Below are positions 25,110 to 39,100 of a stretch of DNA of 64,000 nt, piece after piece. Source of the DNA: Anniella stebbinsi (Eukaryota > Chordata > Lepidosauria > Squamata > Anniellidae). The notes beneath the pieces were generated by a model. It was not told the DNA's origin. It worked only from the letters and a program-made list of their open reading frames with translations, and did no database searches. The DNA lies in assembly GCA_029215795.1 (NCBI GenBank), contig JARDYH010000001.1, positions 199,833,654 to 199,897,653 on the forward strand. The letters are read 5' to 3'. The translations under genes and the position numbers were made by a program. The first letter of the stretch is position 1. The number at the start of each line of letters is the position of its first letter.

Positions 25110-27077
25110 GTATGGATTGCTTGTGTGCAGAAGCTACCTTATTTTAATAATATTAAAATGAGGTATGAAGTTTCAGTACTTGGGAATTCCCAAAAATGTG
25201 ATTGGTGACCTTGGGTGGCCTTAAATGCCTTTAAGGCTGTAATCCTATACACGCTTACGTGGAGGGTAAAGCCCATTGAATTGAATGAGTCTTAGTAGAC
25301 ATGGATAGGATTGTTTAGTAAGTTACTTAATTTAAAAAACTACCATGACCAATTTTTTTCCTGTTGCTTTCAGAATATATGTCACATTGCATTCCCCAAC
25401 ATTTTAGTTGGTTTAGAAATAGATCAAGACTTTCAGTATTTCATCTGTTTCTTGAAGGAGTTGACTACGCTTTGTGCAGTTTTTGCCTGCTTGATGGTGG
25501 TATCCTATGAGGTCAGGATAGCCCTTTTGTAATGTTTAGAAACCTTAGGATTGCAAATTAATAAGATGAAAGTACATTAGTATTAATAGTGGGGAAGCCT
25601 TTCTTTAAGGGCTGTTTTCTGCTAGTTCTGCTGCCTTGTCTTCAGGTAGCTATGACAACAGAATCCTCCCCAAAGTGCCACCTTCAGAGAACTTTTGGTT
25701 GTCTGTTCTTAATAAAGACTCCCTTAGGGATTTAAGTAGCTCCCTTAGTATTTTGGTACTCATTTCAGTGTTCTGTTAATTCCTTGAACTGAACTGAATA
25801 AAGTCTAAATAGAAAATAATGTATCAGTATAGTGGAGTTTACTCCTGAGTAAACAATTTTGCTGTTAAGTATATATCCAGAGAGGGATGGGGAACATGAT
25901 TTTTCATCGAATCAGGAGAATGGTTTATGGTTTTTGTTTTGTTTTGCTTTAAGCTTTATTGCTGCACTTCCAGGTCCCAAGGTTCGGAAGAACAAAGCTT
26001 CACATACACTTGATGTAAAAAGATGGGTGAAAAACGCAGAAAACAGCTCAGATGATGAGGTCCAGGATATTTTTGAAGAGCAAGATTATGTGTCTGTCCT
26101 AGGCATAGATGTTCAAGGTATTTATGTTTGAAATGTCACATTTTGGGAAATCCATCATGGCTGCAGCCATAAATGTGGAAATTTGCTAAGAAAGTACTGT
26201 TTAATATTGATGTTAAGAAATTATTGTAAGGATTGGTCCACTCATTTTCATGTTTAAGTTTAAACATCATTTGCACGTTTAATAAATAAAATAATTTAAT
26301 AAATTATTTGCTTCTCAGCAGATAATTGTTATAAGCCCTGCCTCAAACTTGCTTCTTTTTGGTGTGTGTGTGTGTGTTTTTAGAGTCTTTGAGAAATGGA
26401 TCTAGTGCAGGTGGTGGTGATGTCTTCCCATTCCAAACTCCAAAACGTTCTAACAAGATGGCAGAGATGGGTATGTATTCTGTTCTGTTTTAGTCTTGGT
26501 ACTCTTCGGATAATTTATTTATATCCACATGACTTGCTATTCTGTTAAAAACTTAATATAAAGGTAAGTCTGTTTGATACTGTACATCCAAAGTCTGTTG
26601 GTGCTGTTGAGTAACAAAATCCTGGGAAACGAGCATGATTTAAGCCACAGTCCTGCACACTAGCGGGACTGTTAGTGAGGCTTTTGACTTCTACTTCAGA
26701 ACAGCAGCATTTCCCTTCTCACGGCAAGTTGCTTCTAAAACTTAGGAGAGTTTCAAGAAGAGTTTGTGTTTCAGCACGGTAGATGTTGAAGTTCAATTTT
26801 TTAAAGGCAGAAGCCGTACTTGATGTAGTGCCCCTCAGTACATCTTTACTTTGTTTTTTTAAAACATTCTTGTGGCCACCTCCTTGTGGTTATCTTGGTG
26901 CTTTCTGGATATTTATATTTTATTGCTTGCATTGTCTTCTATACTGTATTCTGGTTTCGCTTCTACCACTATAATTGCTCATAGGTACTGAATGTTGTAG
27001 TCCTTTTAACCTTATATGTATTTTATCATGTTGTTGTTCCCCGCCTCGATCCAAACGGAGAGGCGGGTAAGAAATAA

Positions 27078-27108
<31 letters not shown>

Positions 27109-30100
27109 GTTACAGTGTTTGACTTATTCTGTATATCGTATTAGTGTCTTGTGTACGTACTTCTTTAATCTGGTATATCTTTCTGTTCAAAAGCCTGTGA
27201 GCTGGCTCACAAACCAGGAAGGAGTGTAAAACATGACAGCCTGAAGAATCTTGAAAAAGGAGCAAGTGCACCTAAAAGCAGCGAGAGTAAGTTCTATTGA
27301 AATAACTTAAAAGTTTTCAAAAAGGTGCATTCTTACTTGAATCAAGGAAATGTGAAATTTGTTTCTTTAAAAAAAAATCAAATTCTAATGAAATTATGCA
27401 ACCAAGAAAATTATGAAATAATCTGCATTGTACCTGTCTGCATTGTTACTTCTTTCTGGGGTTGTATTTGTAGAATTTAGGATTTCTATTGATAGTCATT
27501 CTGAAATAGGGAAGGAGAATTAGGTAATTAAATGTTAGGAGGGGAGTAGAAGCAGAGGGACAAGGATTTGGTGTTCGGGGAAGGAACACAAATGTGCTGA
27601 GGAAAGGAGTCCTACTTCTTGATCAATGGGTGCCTGAGACAGAATTCATCTGGCTTGTAAATGTTTAGTGGAAGTTGCCAGCCTTTTTTTCTTTTAGCCA
27701 TAGCTATGTGACTGGGCATCCAGCTGTTTTAAATGAAAGTCAGGGTCTTGGAACTCCGTATTTGAGTTATATGTTTTACTTATAGCATGATCATTGCTAT
27801 GCAAATTCCAAGGACTTCAGACCTCAGTCCTATTCCAACAACATGCTTTTCCAGTTGCAGAATAATATTCCACTACAGTTCCCATGACTTGATAATTATT
27901 GAATGAATGTTGAGTGAATGACTCAGAAAAAGGAATTGTGTGCCAATGATTCCAAAAAACAGCACTGTCTGGCTGTGCGGATTTGTTCCTGTTGGTGTGC
28001 AATTTCTTGTCTGAACTAGCTGTACATAGACATAAATCTATACAGACATTATGCCCCTGTATAAATATACACAGGTATTCAGCTTGGGTGATAATATATT
28101 ATCTGAATGGATCAGATAAGATTCAAGAAACATTTGAGGGCTAGCACATGTTTGTTCAGAAGAGACTTTGAAAGTAGACCTGTCATAGCAGAAAACTCCC
28201 AGTGCTAAGACACAGAATTATAGTTATATTCTGGTTATTATATTGTAAAATTTGGTATAGTACAATTTAAGTTGGTTCCAGCTTATTACATGAAAAGAGA
28301 CAATGATTAATTTGTCAGCCACGTAGAAAAATGAGCAGATTGTCTCAAGTTCTATGTATAGTAAGATGTCTGATATTAGTTGAGGAAGCTCTCTGGACAG
28401 TTGTCAAAAATTAAAACCATAAAATACAACTTGTGTATAAAATTTAAACAACAGTATAAAAGTATAACCAGAATAAACTGAGCAGCAATGCAGATATTTA
28501 AAATACAGATTTAAAACAGCAAGTTAAAAGACTAGGATGGTAAAATGTTAAAATACTTGGAAAATAAAAAGGTCTTCACCTGTCGACGGAAAGAGTATAA
28601 CATGCCAGGCAGACCTCTCTGGGGAGCTCATTCCATAGTTGAGATGCTACAGCTGAAAAGGCCGTCGTCCTGGTAGCCACACGTCTCACTTCCTTTTGCT
28701 GGGGCTCATGGAAAAGGACCCCAGAAGATGATCTTAGGGCCCAGGCAGGCACATAGGGGAGCAAATGTTTGTGGGTACTGGTAATTTGTGATACAGCCTT
28801 TCTTTAATTTTCAGAATACTCTGCTTCGAGCAAAGGCCAGGAAGAGGTGAGTGGCAATTTTGGGTTGTTAAAAACAACCATTGTGTTCCAGAAAGAGAGA
28901 AGGAAGACCTTTTTCCTTTATATTTAGAATCACCTAAATGTCTGTTGAGGTGGTATTGTGCCATAGAGAACTATTAGAGGTTGCTTTACACATTTTGCAT
29001 TGGCTCTGTTATCTAGTAAAATGCCAAATATGTTGAACTGCTTCCAGTTGCTATTGATCCTAGAGTGGTATTCAGTAAACTCTACTGCTTAGTTTTGATC
29101 CTTTTTTAAAGTAGTAGTCCCTAATATTTAATAATATATTTAATCTAGAGTAAACTATTATAATCCAGGGATTGGCATCATCTAGCAAAGAACAGATGCA
29201 TCTTTGTGATAAGATGCATATCATATATTGCAGCAGAATAGGCTTGTCCTCCATACTGTTGCTTTGATTTAGCTGTGAACTTGAAGAGTAGTTGAAGTCA
29301 GAGGTTTTAAGGGAAATGTTACCTCAAAACTGACCACCAACTTGAATTTCTCATGACCCAGCAATTCTGTATGAGCTGCACAAGTCTTAAGATCAGTGTC
29401 TGCACTTGTTCCATTTTTAACAGATATCCTGTTGGCAGATACCAAGGACATCGTCTAATCTAGAACAGCTAATCTAGACTGTGCCAAAAATACTCTAAGT
29501 CAAGTATTATGAGATTCCACAACTAGATTCTGCAAATTAATTCTGTTTTTGAGTATAAATGATTATCTGATTAGGAAGTAGAATATTTAAACAGAAGAGA
29601 TTTTGATTGAAAATAAGATCTAATATGCTTGCTGTTGTTAACAGAGCAAAAAGAATGAGTTTGTGTCAAAGACGCCTTACAGACTCAGAAAAAGAATTAC
29701 AGGTAAGGGGAAATATTTGCAGTAAACTCCCGCTAATGTAGTGGTGACATTTTATAACAGGAGAATTCGTTCTTATTCCCTATTTCTTCAATTCAACGAT
29801 TAAAAGTGTTTCCATAAGGGAGCTTTCTGCATTCCCTTCTTAGTGCTTTAATGCTAAATCCAAAGTATGAAGAAGCAATATCTCATGAAGATACCATATT
29901 GTGTTCAAGGTTTTTACAGTTCTTAGCTCAAATGAATTGTTACCCAAACTGGCTCCATTGTGCAGGTTACCAGTGAGGACCATGGGTGAAAAGGTGCTTG
30001 CAATTGTGTTGAATTAGTCCATTGAAACTTAGGAAAATTCTGTATGGACTTTCCTGTATTCATAGAGGTGTGTGACCTAATATCAATCCAGGAAGCTGTT

Positions 30101-33100
30101 GCCCAGGGAGTAGGGGGGTGGATCTGGCTCATAGTCTGTCTTGACAGACCAAGTGCGGCTAGTAATGCAACTTTCTTTAATGGGTTAGATTCAATTAAGT
30201 AGACTAATTTTACAGTATTTGCCCCTTGAGTATTTTAGTTTTAGCCTGAAACTGGTTCAGTTGTGGCTGGGCTTGACTACACTATAGCAGATTTCTTGAT
30301 TCAGTCATTTGCCACATTGATATGTGCAACAAGTACTCTGCAGCAGATAGCAGTGTCTCTTTTTTCTGCTGGATCAGTAGAGCTGGATCAGACCAAAGGC
30401 CTTTCTAGTCCACCATCCTGTTTCCCACATTGGCCAACCAAATGCCTGTGGGCAGCTGAGGGCAATAGCCCTCATGCACTGTTGTTCCATAGCAACAAGT
30501 ATTCTTGACTGCCTCTTAACAAACCTTTCCTTTTCAGCATCAACCATGTGCTCTGACAGTGAAAGTGATTATTCTGCTTCATGCTCTGAAGAAGAAGAAG
30601 AAGAGGATGACAGTTGCAGAGGAACTGCTGATGGAGCTGTTCATCCAGAAATGCCAACCCAAACAGCAAATGCTTCAGCTAACAAAGAAACACCAGCTAA
30701 GAAACTGAAGAGAGACACTTCTGTAAGCACGATTACAGTCCAGTGTTGTTGTTTTTCCATAGCAAAATAAATAAAGAATAATGTCTTTTAAAAGCAGATA
30801 TATTGACATTCAAAATTTGAACTAAATGCAAAGTTTGGAAACTATTTTGTGGCTGTTAATCCTAACTAGCTTGGAGCAAGCTTATCTCTGCAAATAATTT
30901 CACCCTATCCCTTTTGAAAAGCACACACCTGAAATACCCTTTCTGCAGTATTTCTTGTCAAATCATGGGGTGTTTTTCAAGATTTACACACAAAGTCTTC
31001 AAATGAAATACTGTACAACTTTACTCATAAGTAAGCCCCACTTTGGGGTTGGTGCGAGCATCCAGCTGGGTCTGCAAGGGCAGCGGAGCCCTTTGTGTCC
31101 CACCCTCACGGACCCAGCCAGACACACCCAGCATGACGGCGGACCCGCATCCGAGTGCTTGTGAATGTCCGTGAGCGCTTGGGTGCGAGTGCACCCTGGG
31201 AAAGCATGCTCTCTGGAGCCTCTGGAAAGTAGGCAACTCCCCTGGGCATTCTAATGGTGGCTGCCATTAGTGTAACCAGGGGAATTGCGCACTTTCCTCA
31301 GCTCTGGAAAGAGCACTTTCCCCTCCTTGCTTTCCCCCCACTGCTCCTATCAGGGCCTCAAACGCTCTCATAATGCGTTAACTGCGTTAAGAGGGCCTTT
31401 AAGGCCCCAATTGGAGCAGTGGGTGGGGCAGGAAATTGTGCTTTCCGAACCTCTGGAAAGTGTGCAATTCCCCCCCAGCCATGCTAATGGTGGCCACCAT
31501 TCGTGTGGCCAGTGAAAATGTGTACTTTGCAGATAACGTGCATCCGGTGAAAATGAGCACTCTCTGGAAAGTGTGCATCTGCCTCCCCTGAGCCAATGGG
31601 GGTCTTAAAGACCCTCTTAACGCAAGGACACCCTTGTGTTTAAGGCCCCCCATTGGTTCATGGGGGAAGGAAATGTGTAGTTTCCGGAGTATCTGGAAAT
31701 TGTGTATTTCCCCCCCTCCACGATAATGGTGGGTGGTTTCCGCCGTTAGCATGGAGGGGGGAAGGGCGGGTGGTTGCTGAGGGTTTGGGGGGCTTGCATG
31801 GTCCAACTTGTTGGAGTGGACCGTGTGAGCAGAGGGTGCGAGTGCTCATAGCGTGGGCCCCGGCCAAGCTCTCCCATCACTAGCCACACTATATCTAATG
31901 AGGAACTATTCCCAGGTAGATGTCCTCTACACACTTACCTGGGAATAATTTCCATTGGATGAGGCTTTATTCTGAATAGATAGGTATAGGTTTGCTCTAT
32001 CTATCTATGATAAGATATTTTCTGTAAGGCATTTTTTGACTAAGGCATCAAAATGATAGTAGGGTTGCTAAGTTTTGTCGTAGCCTTCCTAAATGTGTTT
32101 AAACAACAACACTATTGGCCCCTTCCAAAAGGGAATTGAGACCAGAAATGTTGCATTCTTTACTCTGGCGAAATTCAAGTAAGAATTAAATAAATATGGA
32201 AATATATATAAAGTAGTCAGTTTTTTTCTAACACCATATGCATATGTACATATGCAAAAATAACATGAAAACAAGTAGGCTTTATCATATAGTGCATGAG
32301 ATATGAAGGCATTATTCATGTGAAAGAATCAAAATATTTTTCTTTAATTTGACTTCTGAGCTCTTAGAAACTGATTTCTTTTCCCCTTTTAGACTCCTCC
32401 CATCTTTTTTATTCATCCTATTAGACTTTGTTCTGCTTTTGCAGAATCAGTTTTGCACTTCTTTAGTCATTGGTCTAGATTCACAAGCCATTATTTTGGC
32501 AACAAAAGAGATAGCCTTTTCGATGGTGGCCCCCTCAGTTATAGGATGATCTCCCTGATGAGGTTATCTTTTCAGCACCAAGTTAAAACTGCCCTCTTCT
32601 CTTAGGCATTTGGCAACATACAATCAATTTTAAATTAGTTATTGGGTCATCTTTGCCTGGTGGTTTAACAAATTGTTTTTAGATATATGTTGTCTATGTG
32701 TGTGTTATCTGTTTATATGGTTTTATGTAAAAGCCTTTCTTTTTGTACTTTGTATAATGTGTTTGAATGGTTTTTAATTTTTGCAAACTGCCCAGCGGAC
32801 CTTCAGTGATGGGGTGGTATAGAAATTTAATAAATGAAATGAAATTATTTTGTTCCCCAGGTAATGTTGTCAGCAGTATATACAGAATGATCCTTGTTGT
32901 GTGTCTCTTTCCTCAGAGCAATTTGGTGGAAGAATATTTTGAAGCACATAGCAGTTCCAAAGTTTTAACCTCTGACCGAACACTTCAGAAGCTGCAGGGG
33001 AAAAAATTGGATCAGGTGCAGTATGTCCCCAGGAGAGGCTATTTGTACTAGAATTTTCTCTTGAGGCCGTTGTCAGGGAACCTGCTAGCAATTGTCACTA

Positions 33101-35618
33101 GGCTTGTTCTTGGTAGGGCCAGGTTGTTTCGTAGTTATAACTTTTGTTTTTGCCTTACTAGTGCTATTATAGCTTGAGTTTCAAAATGCTGCCAACAGTG
33201 AGGAAAACATTGGAAGAAAAAGATGTGTGTATGTAATATATATTGTCAGTTTTAGAACAGTTCAGCTGACTTCTGTTCCATTTCTAAGCACAATTGAAAG
33301 TGCTGGTTTTAATCCTTAAACCCCTAAATGGCTTAGGAGCTAGATATTTTAGGACTGCCTTCCTCTACATGAACCTGCCTGACGATAGAGATGTGTAATT
33401 TTGGGAAATGAAAACACTACCAATGGGGTAAGTGGAACGAGGAAATGGATATTTTGGGCAAATTGAAATATATGCCGTACTTCCTTACCACACCTAAATG
33501 AACTTTATTACTTTTAATAACATAACATGCATAGTTTGTAATTTAGGGTAGCAATCCTATAGGATTGTTTGAGCATAGAGAGGGGGAAACGGGGTGTTTC
33601 CAGGGGTGAGGAGGAGACATTTTGCCACATTGTTACCTGGTTCTAACATGGGAATACCATGGGATCTAACAATCAAACTGCAGCTCCTAATTTCCAAATC
33701 TTCGAGCCTATATTTAATTTCTTGAGCAAATTTCATACAAAAAGAAAAACCTGTGGGGGGAATGTGCTGCAGAAAAAAGCAGTATCACAGACTTTAAAAT
33801 AGTAGTTTATTACAGTATGCAACTGCCCCTGGATCATCTAAATCAGAACAGTAGCCATAGTATTAGCCAAGGCATTTGGTGTCAGTTGTCAAAGCATGTT
33901 TCAAGACCCTGGGGGTCATAACTGTATCAGAAAAGCTAATCCAACTAATGCCTTCTTTAAAGAAAAACAAAAACTTTTCAGCTTGGCAAAAGTTTATTTT
34001 ACGAGTAAGCAGACACTGGAAGAGCGCCACCATTGCTCTCTGTCCATTTGTGGAAAAACACATGAAACAGCATTTTTAAAAGATTACATGGAGGGGGAAT
34101 TGGTGGAAATTTCCTCCCCCTTCCTTCCGTTTGTGGAGACCTCCCCTGGATCAAAACCCTTCTACAAAGAAGCACACCATTGGATGCACCCTATTGTAAT
34201 TAAGATTTTTCTGAGTATATAATTAATTAGACTTATATTGAATAATTTCACTCAGTCCTTCATCCTGCCTAATGACTCATTCTTTCCCTTCTTGATCCAG
34301 GAGTCCCTGCAAAACCTCTTGAACAAAGTACCCTTTGCATTTGAAGCTGAACGTGAAGGATTAACTAAGCAACACGAATCTCTCTTTTACAAATGGATGT
34401 TGCAATTGCAGTAAGTATCCCATAAGTTTCTGTAAGAATCTGTAATATATACTGTTCTACCAGAACAAATTGAAATTGGAATTAAATAACTGTTTCATGG
34501 ATAGGCTGGAAATAGTTCTCATTTTCTTTATATGTTTATATAAGTTAACATATTTTCCAGAATTGAGGTCTGCATAAACAAGAATCTCATGTGGAGGAGG
34601 ATTTAAATGCCTCCTATCCTATTTTTAAACAGAAAGGAAGTTATCATATACAAAACATTTCTAAAGGTTCTGTATAACAATAATACATGGGATGAAACAG
34701 ATCCTAGATTTCACAAGCCCATTAGCAAATTGTTATATCCGCTTTCCAGATTAAATGTATGAGAGATGAGAACAGGATAGGTTATATGTTTTCCTACCTC
34801 ACACAAGAAACTGATTTTGACATCTGGAAAATAATAAGATAATTGGCATAAATGCTTTCTTTTCCTCCTTAAAGTTTGCAAGTTGACAAAGGATCAACAG
34901 TTGCTTTGGTGAGATTAACAATTGCTGTATGCCTATGGATATCCTAGAGATGAGTGTTGTAGTGAGACACCTGGACCAAGGCAATCTTTATTGGTATGTA
35001 ACAGTGGCCTTGTTCGCATGCAGTGGTAAGCCAGAATTCTGGAGAAACCTGGCTTATTCTGAATGAGCTGCATGCTGGTGCACAAAGTCTGTTTGCGTCG
35101 GCTTGGCAACTTCCGCTAGCATAACCCATTAAACTAATCATATCATCTGAATGGATTTGTGGCTTATTGTACTCTTTGCAGAACAGGTTTCTTGATTTAT
35201 GAATCCTGACTCGTAATGTTTTGATTCCTGTTTAGTTTAGCCACTCCTGCTGATGGGAGGAGCCAAGAGGATGCAACCAAGCTACTAGCACACAGTTCGT
35301 TCATAGTAAGCTAGGATTCTTCAGAATTCAGCTTACTATTGTGTCGAAATGTGGCCTGTGATTCTGCAAACCTTAAGTATGCAAATATTGGATACAACAT
35401 CACTGTGTAATGACAAAAGATAGTGGCCTGGAGTGGATTGGTTAGAAAAGTCCTGAATAGCATATGATCTGGGGTGTGGGGGGAAGCATTCCCTTTGTTT
35501 TTTTGTGGCCTGCCAAGGGTTGGGTTTATTAGCCATTAAGTATGGCTCATCCAGTAGCTGAGAGAAGTAGCCTTGCTGACGGCTCAGAAGTCTTACATTC
35601 TGTGTTTAGCATTGCTAA

Positions 35619-35649
<31 letters not shown>

Positions 35650-36101
35650 GACTCCTTTGAGCCCAAATAAAGATGGCACTGGAGGGCAGCACTTTGTTTT
35701 GCCGTATACCAGTCTCCCAATTGAAAAAAAATCTTAAGCTATAAAATAAAAATCAGAACACCGAGGAGCCTGGTGGGTACCAATGGAGGCATCTGTGAGC
35801 CTGTCGTTGTCCACGGACTCCATGTTGATCAATGAGTAATCTACTACTAAGGTATTGAACAATGAATCGTCTTGTTTTAAGAAAGCTGGGCATCCTGCTT
35901 AAAGGGAAATAATAAATACGTAACAACCTATTGCTGTAGTTTAAGTGGATTTTGCAGTTACTGGTTTCCAGATAGTGGGCAGGGAACCACCAACAGAGAA
36001 AGTTCATGCAACTTGAATGAGAATCTTAAGGAAGTGCTACCTGGGTGACAATGAGATGCATCACTCTCTGGCTTAATCCTGGTCCATGTCACCTATTGCA
36101 G

Positions 36102-36147
<46 letters not shown>

Positions 36148-39100
36148 TTGCAGTGGTTTGAGTTGTAAATTCTGCATTGGAAACCAAGGGAGATAATGCA
36201 TGATCGAATGAAAGCGCCCAGTACACATTTGGTAGCAAACTCAGAATTCCCAATCTTGTGTGTGCTAATGATGTCCAGATTGCTGGTGCCGTGTCGGTGT
36301 TGCACAGGGGAGTAACAGCAGGCAGGATGGGGTTGCCTAAGCCTCCCCACACACATTTCCTCTGCAGTTGCTCCACTTTTCCATACTTGACAAACGTGGT
36401 TGAACTCCAGCTTGAAAAGTGGTTGTGGGAAGGGGTTGCGGAGGACAAGCAGTACCCTCATCTCCCATCCACCATTTCTCCCCTACAAATGTGTCTGCTC
36501 CTTCTCCCTCTGCTGCTTTGCATGTGGGTAGCAAACATGTGAGTATGCATACTGTGTTACAACTGAGCATGCAATTCCAGCTTTACCGAACTGGAAAGGG
36601 ACCCAGAGTTTCTTCAAAGGTACTAAATTTAAAATATCATCATCATCTTCATAAAGACATAAATAAAAAATTATGTTGATAAAAACAAATGTAACTGTAA
36701 AAAAAGCCTTTCAGCAGGTTATATAAAGTATGCTGATTTATAATCTTCATGGACTTTTTATTTCTTTTTTCAGCCTGGGGTTCAACATTGTGCTATATGG
36801 CTTAGGTTCAAAAAGAGGTCTATTGGAGAATTTTCGCATTTCTCTTCTTCAGGATTCAGCTCACATTGTTGTGAATGGGTTCTTCCCCAGCATCACTGTG
36901 AAATCAGTAAGTAAAAAGAGAAATATGAGCATACGTTCATTTGAAGAAGGGATGGGATTCTCGAACCCACGTGCCTAATCTGGCCTGTGGAGCCTCCTTG
37001 TATTTCTGGGGGGGGGGGGGGGGGGAATTTGGCCCCTACGGGAAAATTGTTTCCCATCCCCATTCTATGAATAGATTTTCTGATTTGACTACAACTGTGG
37101 CTGGTTATTTAGAAGTTCCATTTATAGGAAAGAGAAAGCTTCTGTAAGCAAATTGCATTATGTGTGGAATCTTTCAGTGCATATTGCTTTCAGTGCAGGA
37201 ATTTTGTAATGTGTTTGAGTAGCCTTCATACTCAGAGGTTTATTTTTAGCCTAGGCCTAGCTCTCTTCTAAGAGCCATGCTTTTTTAAAAAGTACTAAAG
37301 GAAGATGATGACCTGTCAATTTTCTGTGTCAGATTCTGAATTCCTTAACAGAGGAGGTATTGGATCATGTGGGTACTTTTCGCAGCCCCCAGGATCAGTT
37401 GGACTTCATTATGAAAAGATTTAAAGAAGGTAAAGTAGACGGGCAGGTATCTTGTAAGTGTGGACTTCATGTTAAAAAATGCTTGGATGAGTTTAGTGGC
37501 AGGCTGATTTTCATTCATTCATTTATTCATTCATTTGTTAATTTAAATAAATATATCTTGCCTATTCCCTGAGAGACAATTCAAGGTAGAGAGCAAACTA
37601 TCAGCAATATTTAAAACAATTTTCAAAAACCAAATTAATAAAAAACAAAACGAACAGTTTGTAAAAACAGCAGGCGGGCAGGGGGTGGGTAAAGGTGAGT
37701 TCACCCATCCCGATTTCCAACAGTGCCACATTTTTACATACCACCTAAACCAGCACAGTATCAGTGCCTGACAAATCTCCGTTGGCAGAGCATTCCACAA
37801 TATGGGCAGAAGGCCCTAGAACAGGGATGGGGAATGTGTGGCCATCTTGATGTTGTTGGACTGCAAGTCCTTTCAGCCCTCACCAATTGCTATGCTGTTA
37901 GGGCTGAGGGAAGTTGCAGTCCACCAACATTTGGAGGGCCATAGGTTCCTCATCCTTGCTCTAGAGCTTGTGGCTACCAGCTTTGCTTCATGATGCTGGG
38001 AGGTCTGGAGTAGTGCCTCAGATGATGATCGGAGTATGCATGGGGGAATGTATGGAAAAAGGCAATCTTTGAATTACCCAAGCCAGTTTGGGCTTTAAAG
38101 ATTAATACCAGGACCTGAATCACGTTTCTGCTTGATTAATTTTCTCACTCCCTCTTTTATTTCTAGAGGGGTAGCTGTGTTAAACTGTTGCAGTAAAAAC
38201 AACAAAGGCTAAGGTATGCCACCTTGGTCTTGGAGGAAAGGCAGGATATAAATGTTACAAATAAATAAAATAAATAATTCAAACTGAATGCCTTTTCACC
38301 TTTATTTGAAAGTTCAGAACATATGATTGTTCAGTTACTAAATAGCTACAAATCCTGGATTCCCAGGCACTTATATAAAGATTGTTTGGTCTGAATGCCT
38401 CCATCACTGGAGGTGATGAGCAGCCACAAAGAGTTTGTCAGCATTGGATTCTTCATAAGATTACAACTGGGAGCCTTCCTTGACACTGTATTTTTGACCT
38501 TTGTTAATACTTCATTTCCTTTTCCAGATCCTTCCTTGGAACTCTATCTGCTCATCCATAACCTTGACAGCCAGATGCTGAGAGGAGACAAAAGCCAACA
38601 AATCCTAGGACAACTGTCATCCCTCCCCAACATCTACCTCATAGCCTCTATTGATCATATTAATGCGCCACTCAGTGAGTTATTAGGCATTTCATATATA
38701 AGTGTATGCAAAATTCATCTTAAAGGCCAATTCATCTTAAAGGCCAATTACAAGTGTAATGCACTCGATGACTGGGTGCAGATGTCATTCTTAACCATTG
38801 TTACATATTACGTTTGGAACTGAGCTTGCCCACAAATCAAGGTTTGTTTTGGTCTGACAAAGCAGGCTCACAAACCAGTTTGAAAATGGTTTGCAAAACA
38901 CAGTTTGTGCTAACTGTGGTTTCCTGTTACATATGAATTCTCAAACAATTGACAAACCTTAGTAAGAACCAACGCCACACCATCGAGTTGGAAATAGCTC
39001 CGCCTTAAGAGTCTGTTCCACTTTGGAGAAAGGAATGAATTTACAAAGCTGAGTACTGAGCAGATGGGAACCAAAAGCAGGCAAATAGCTCTAAACTGGC

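Noticed and set aside
31399..31806. 135-codon minus-strand frame in the GC-rich array
   Set aside because: Produced by the repeat units themselves; the repeated peptide pattern follows the DNA period.
36774..36906. Walker A nucleotide-binding loop in ORC2
   Set aside because: The GLGSKR sequence lacks the GK(S/T) needed; ORC2 is a known non-ATPase AAA+-like subunit.
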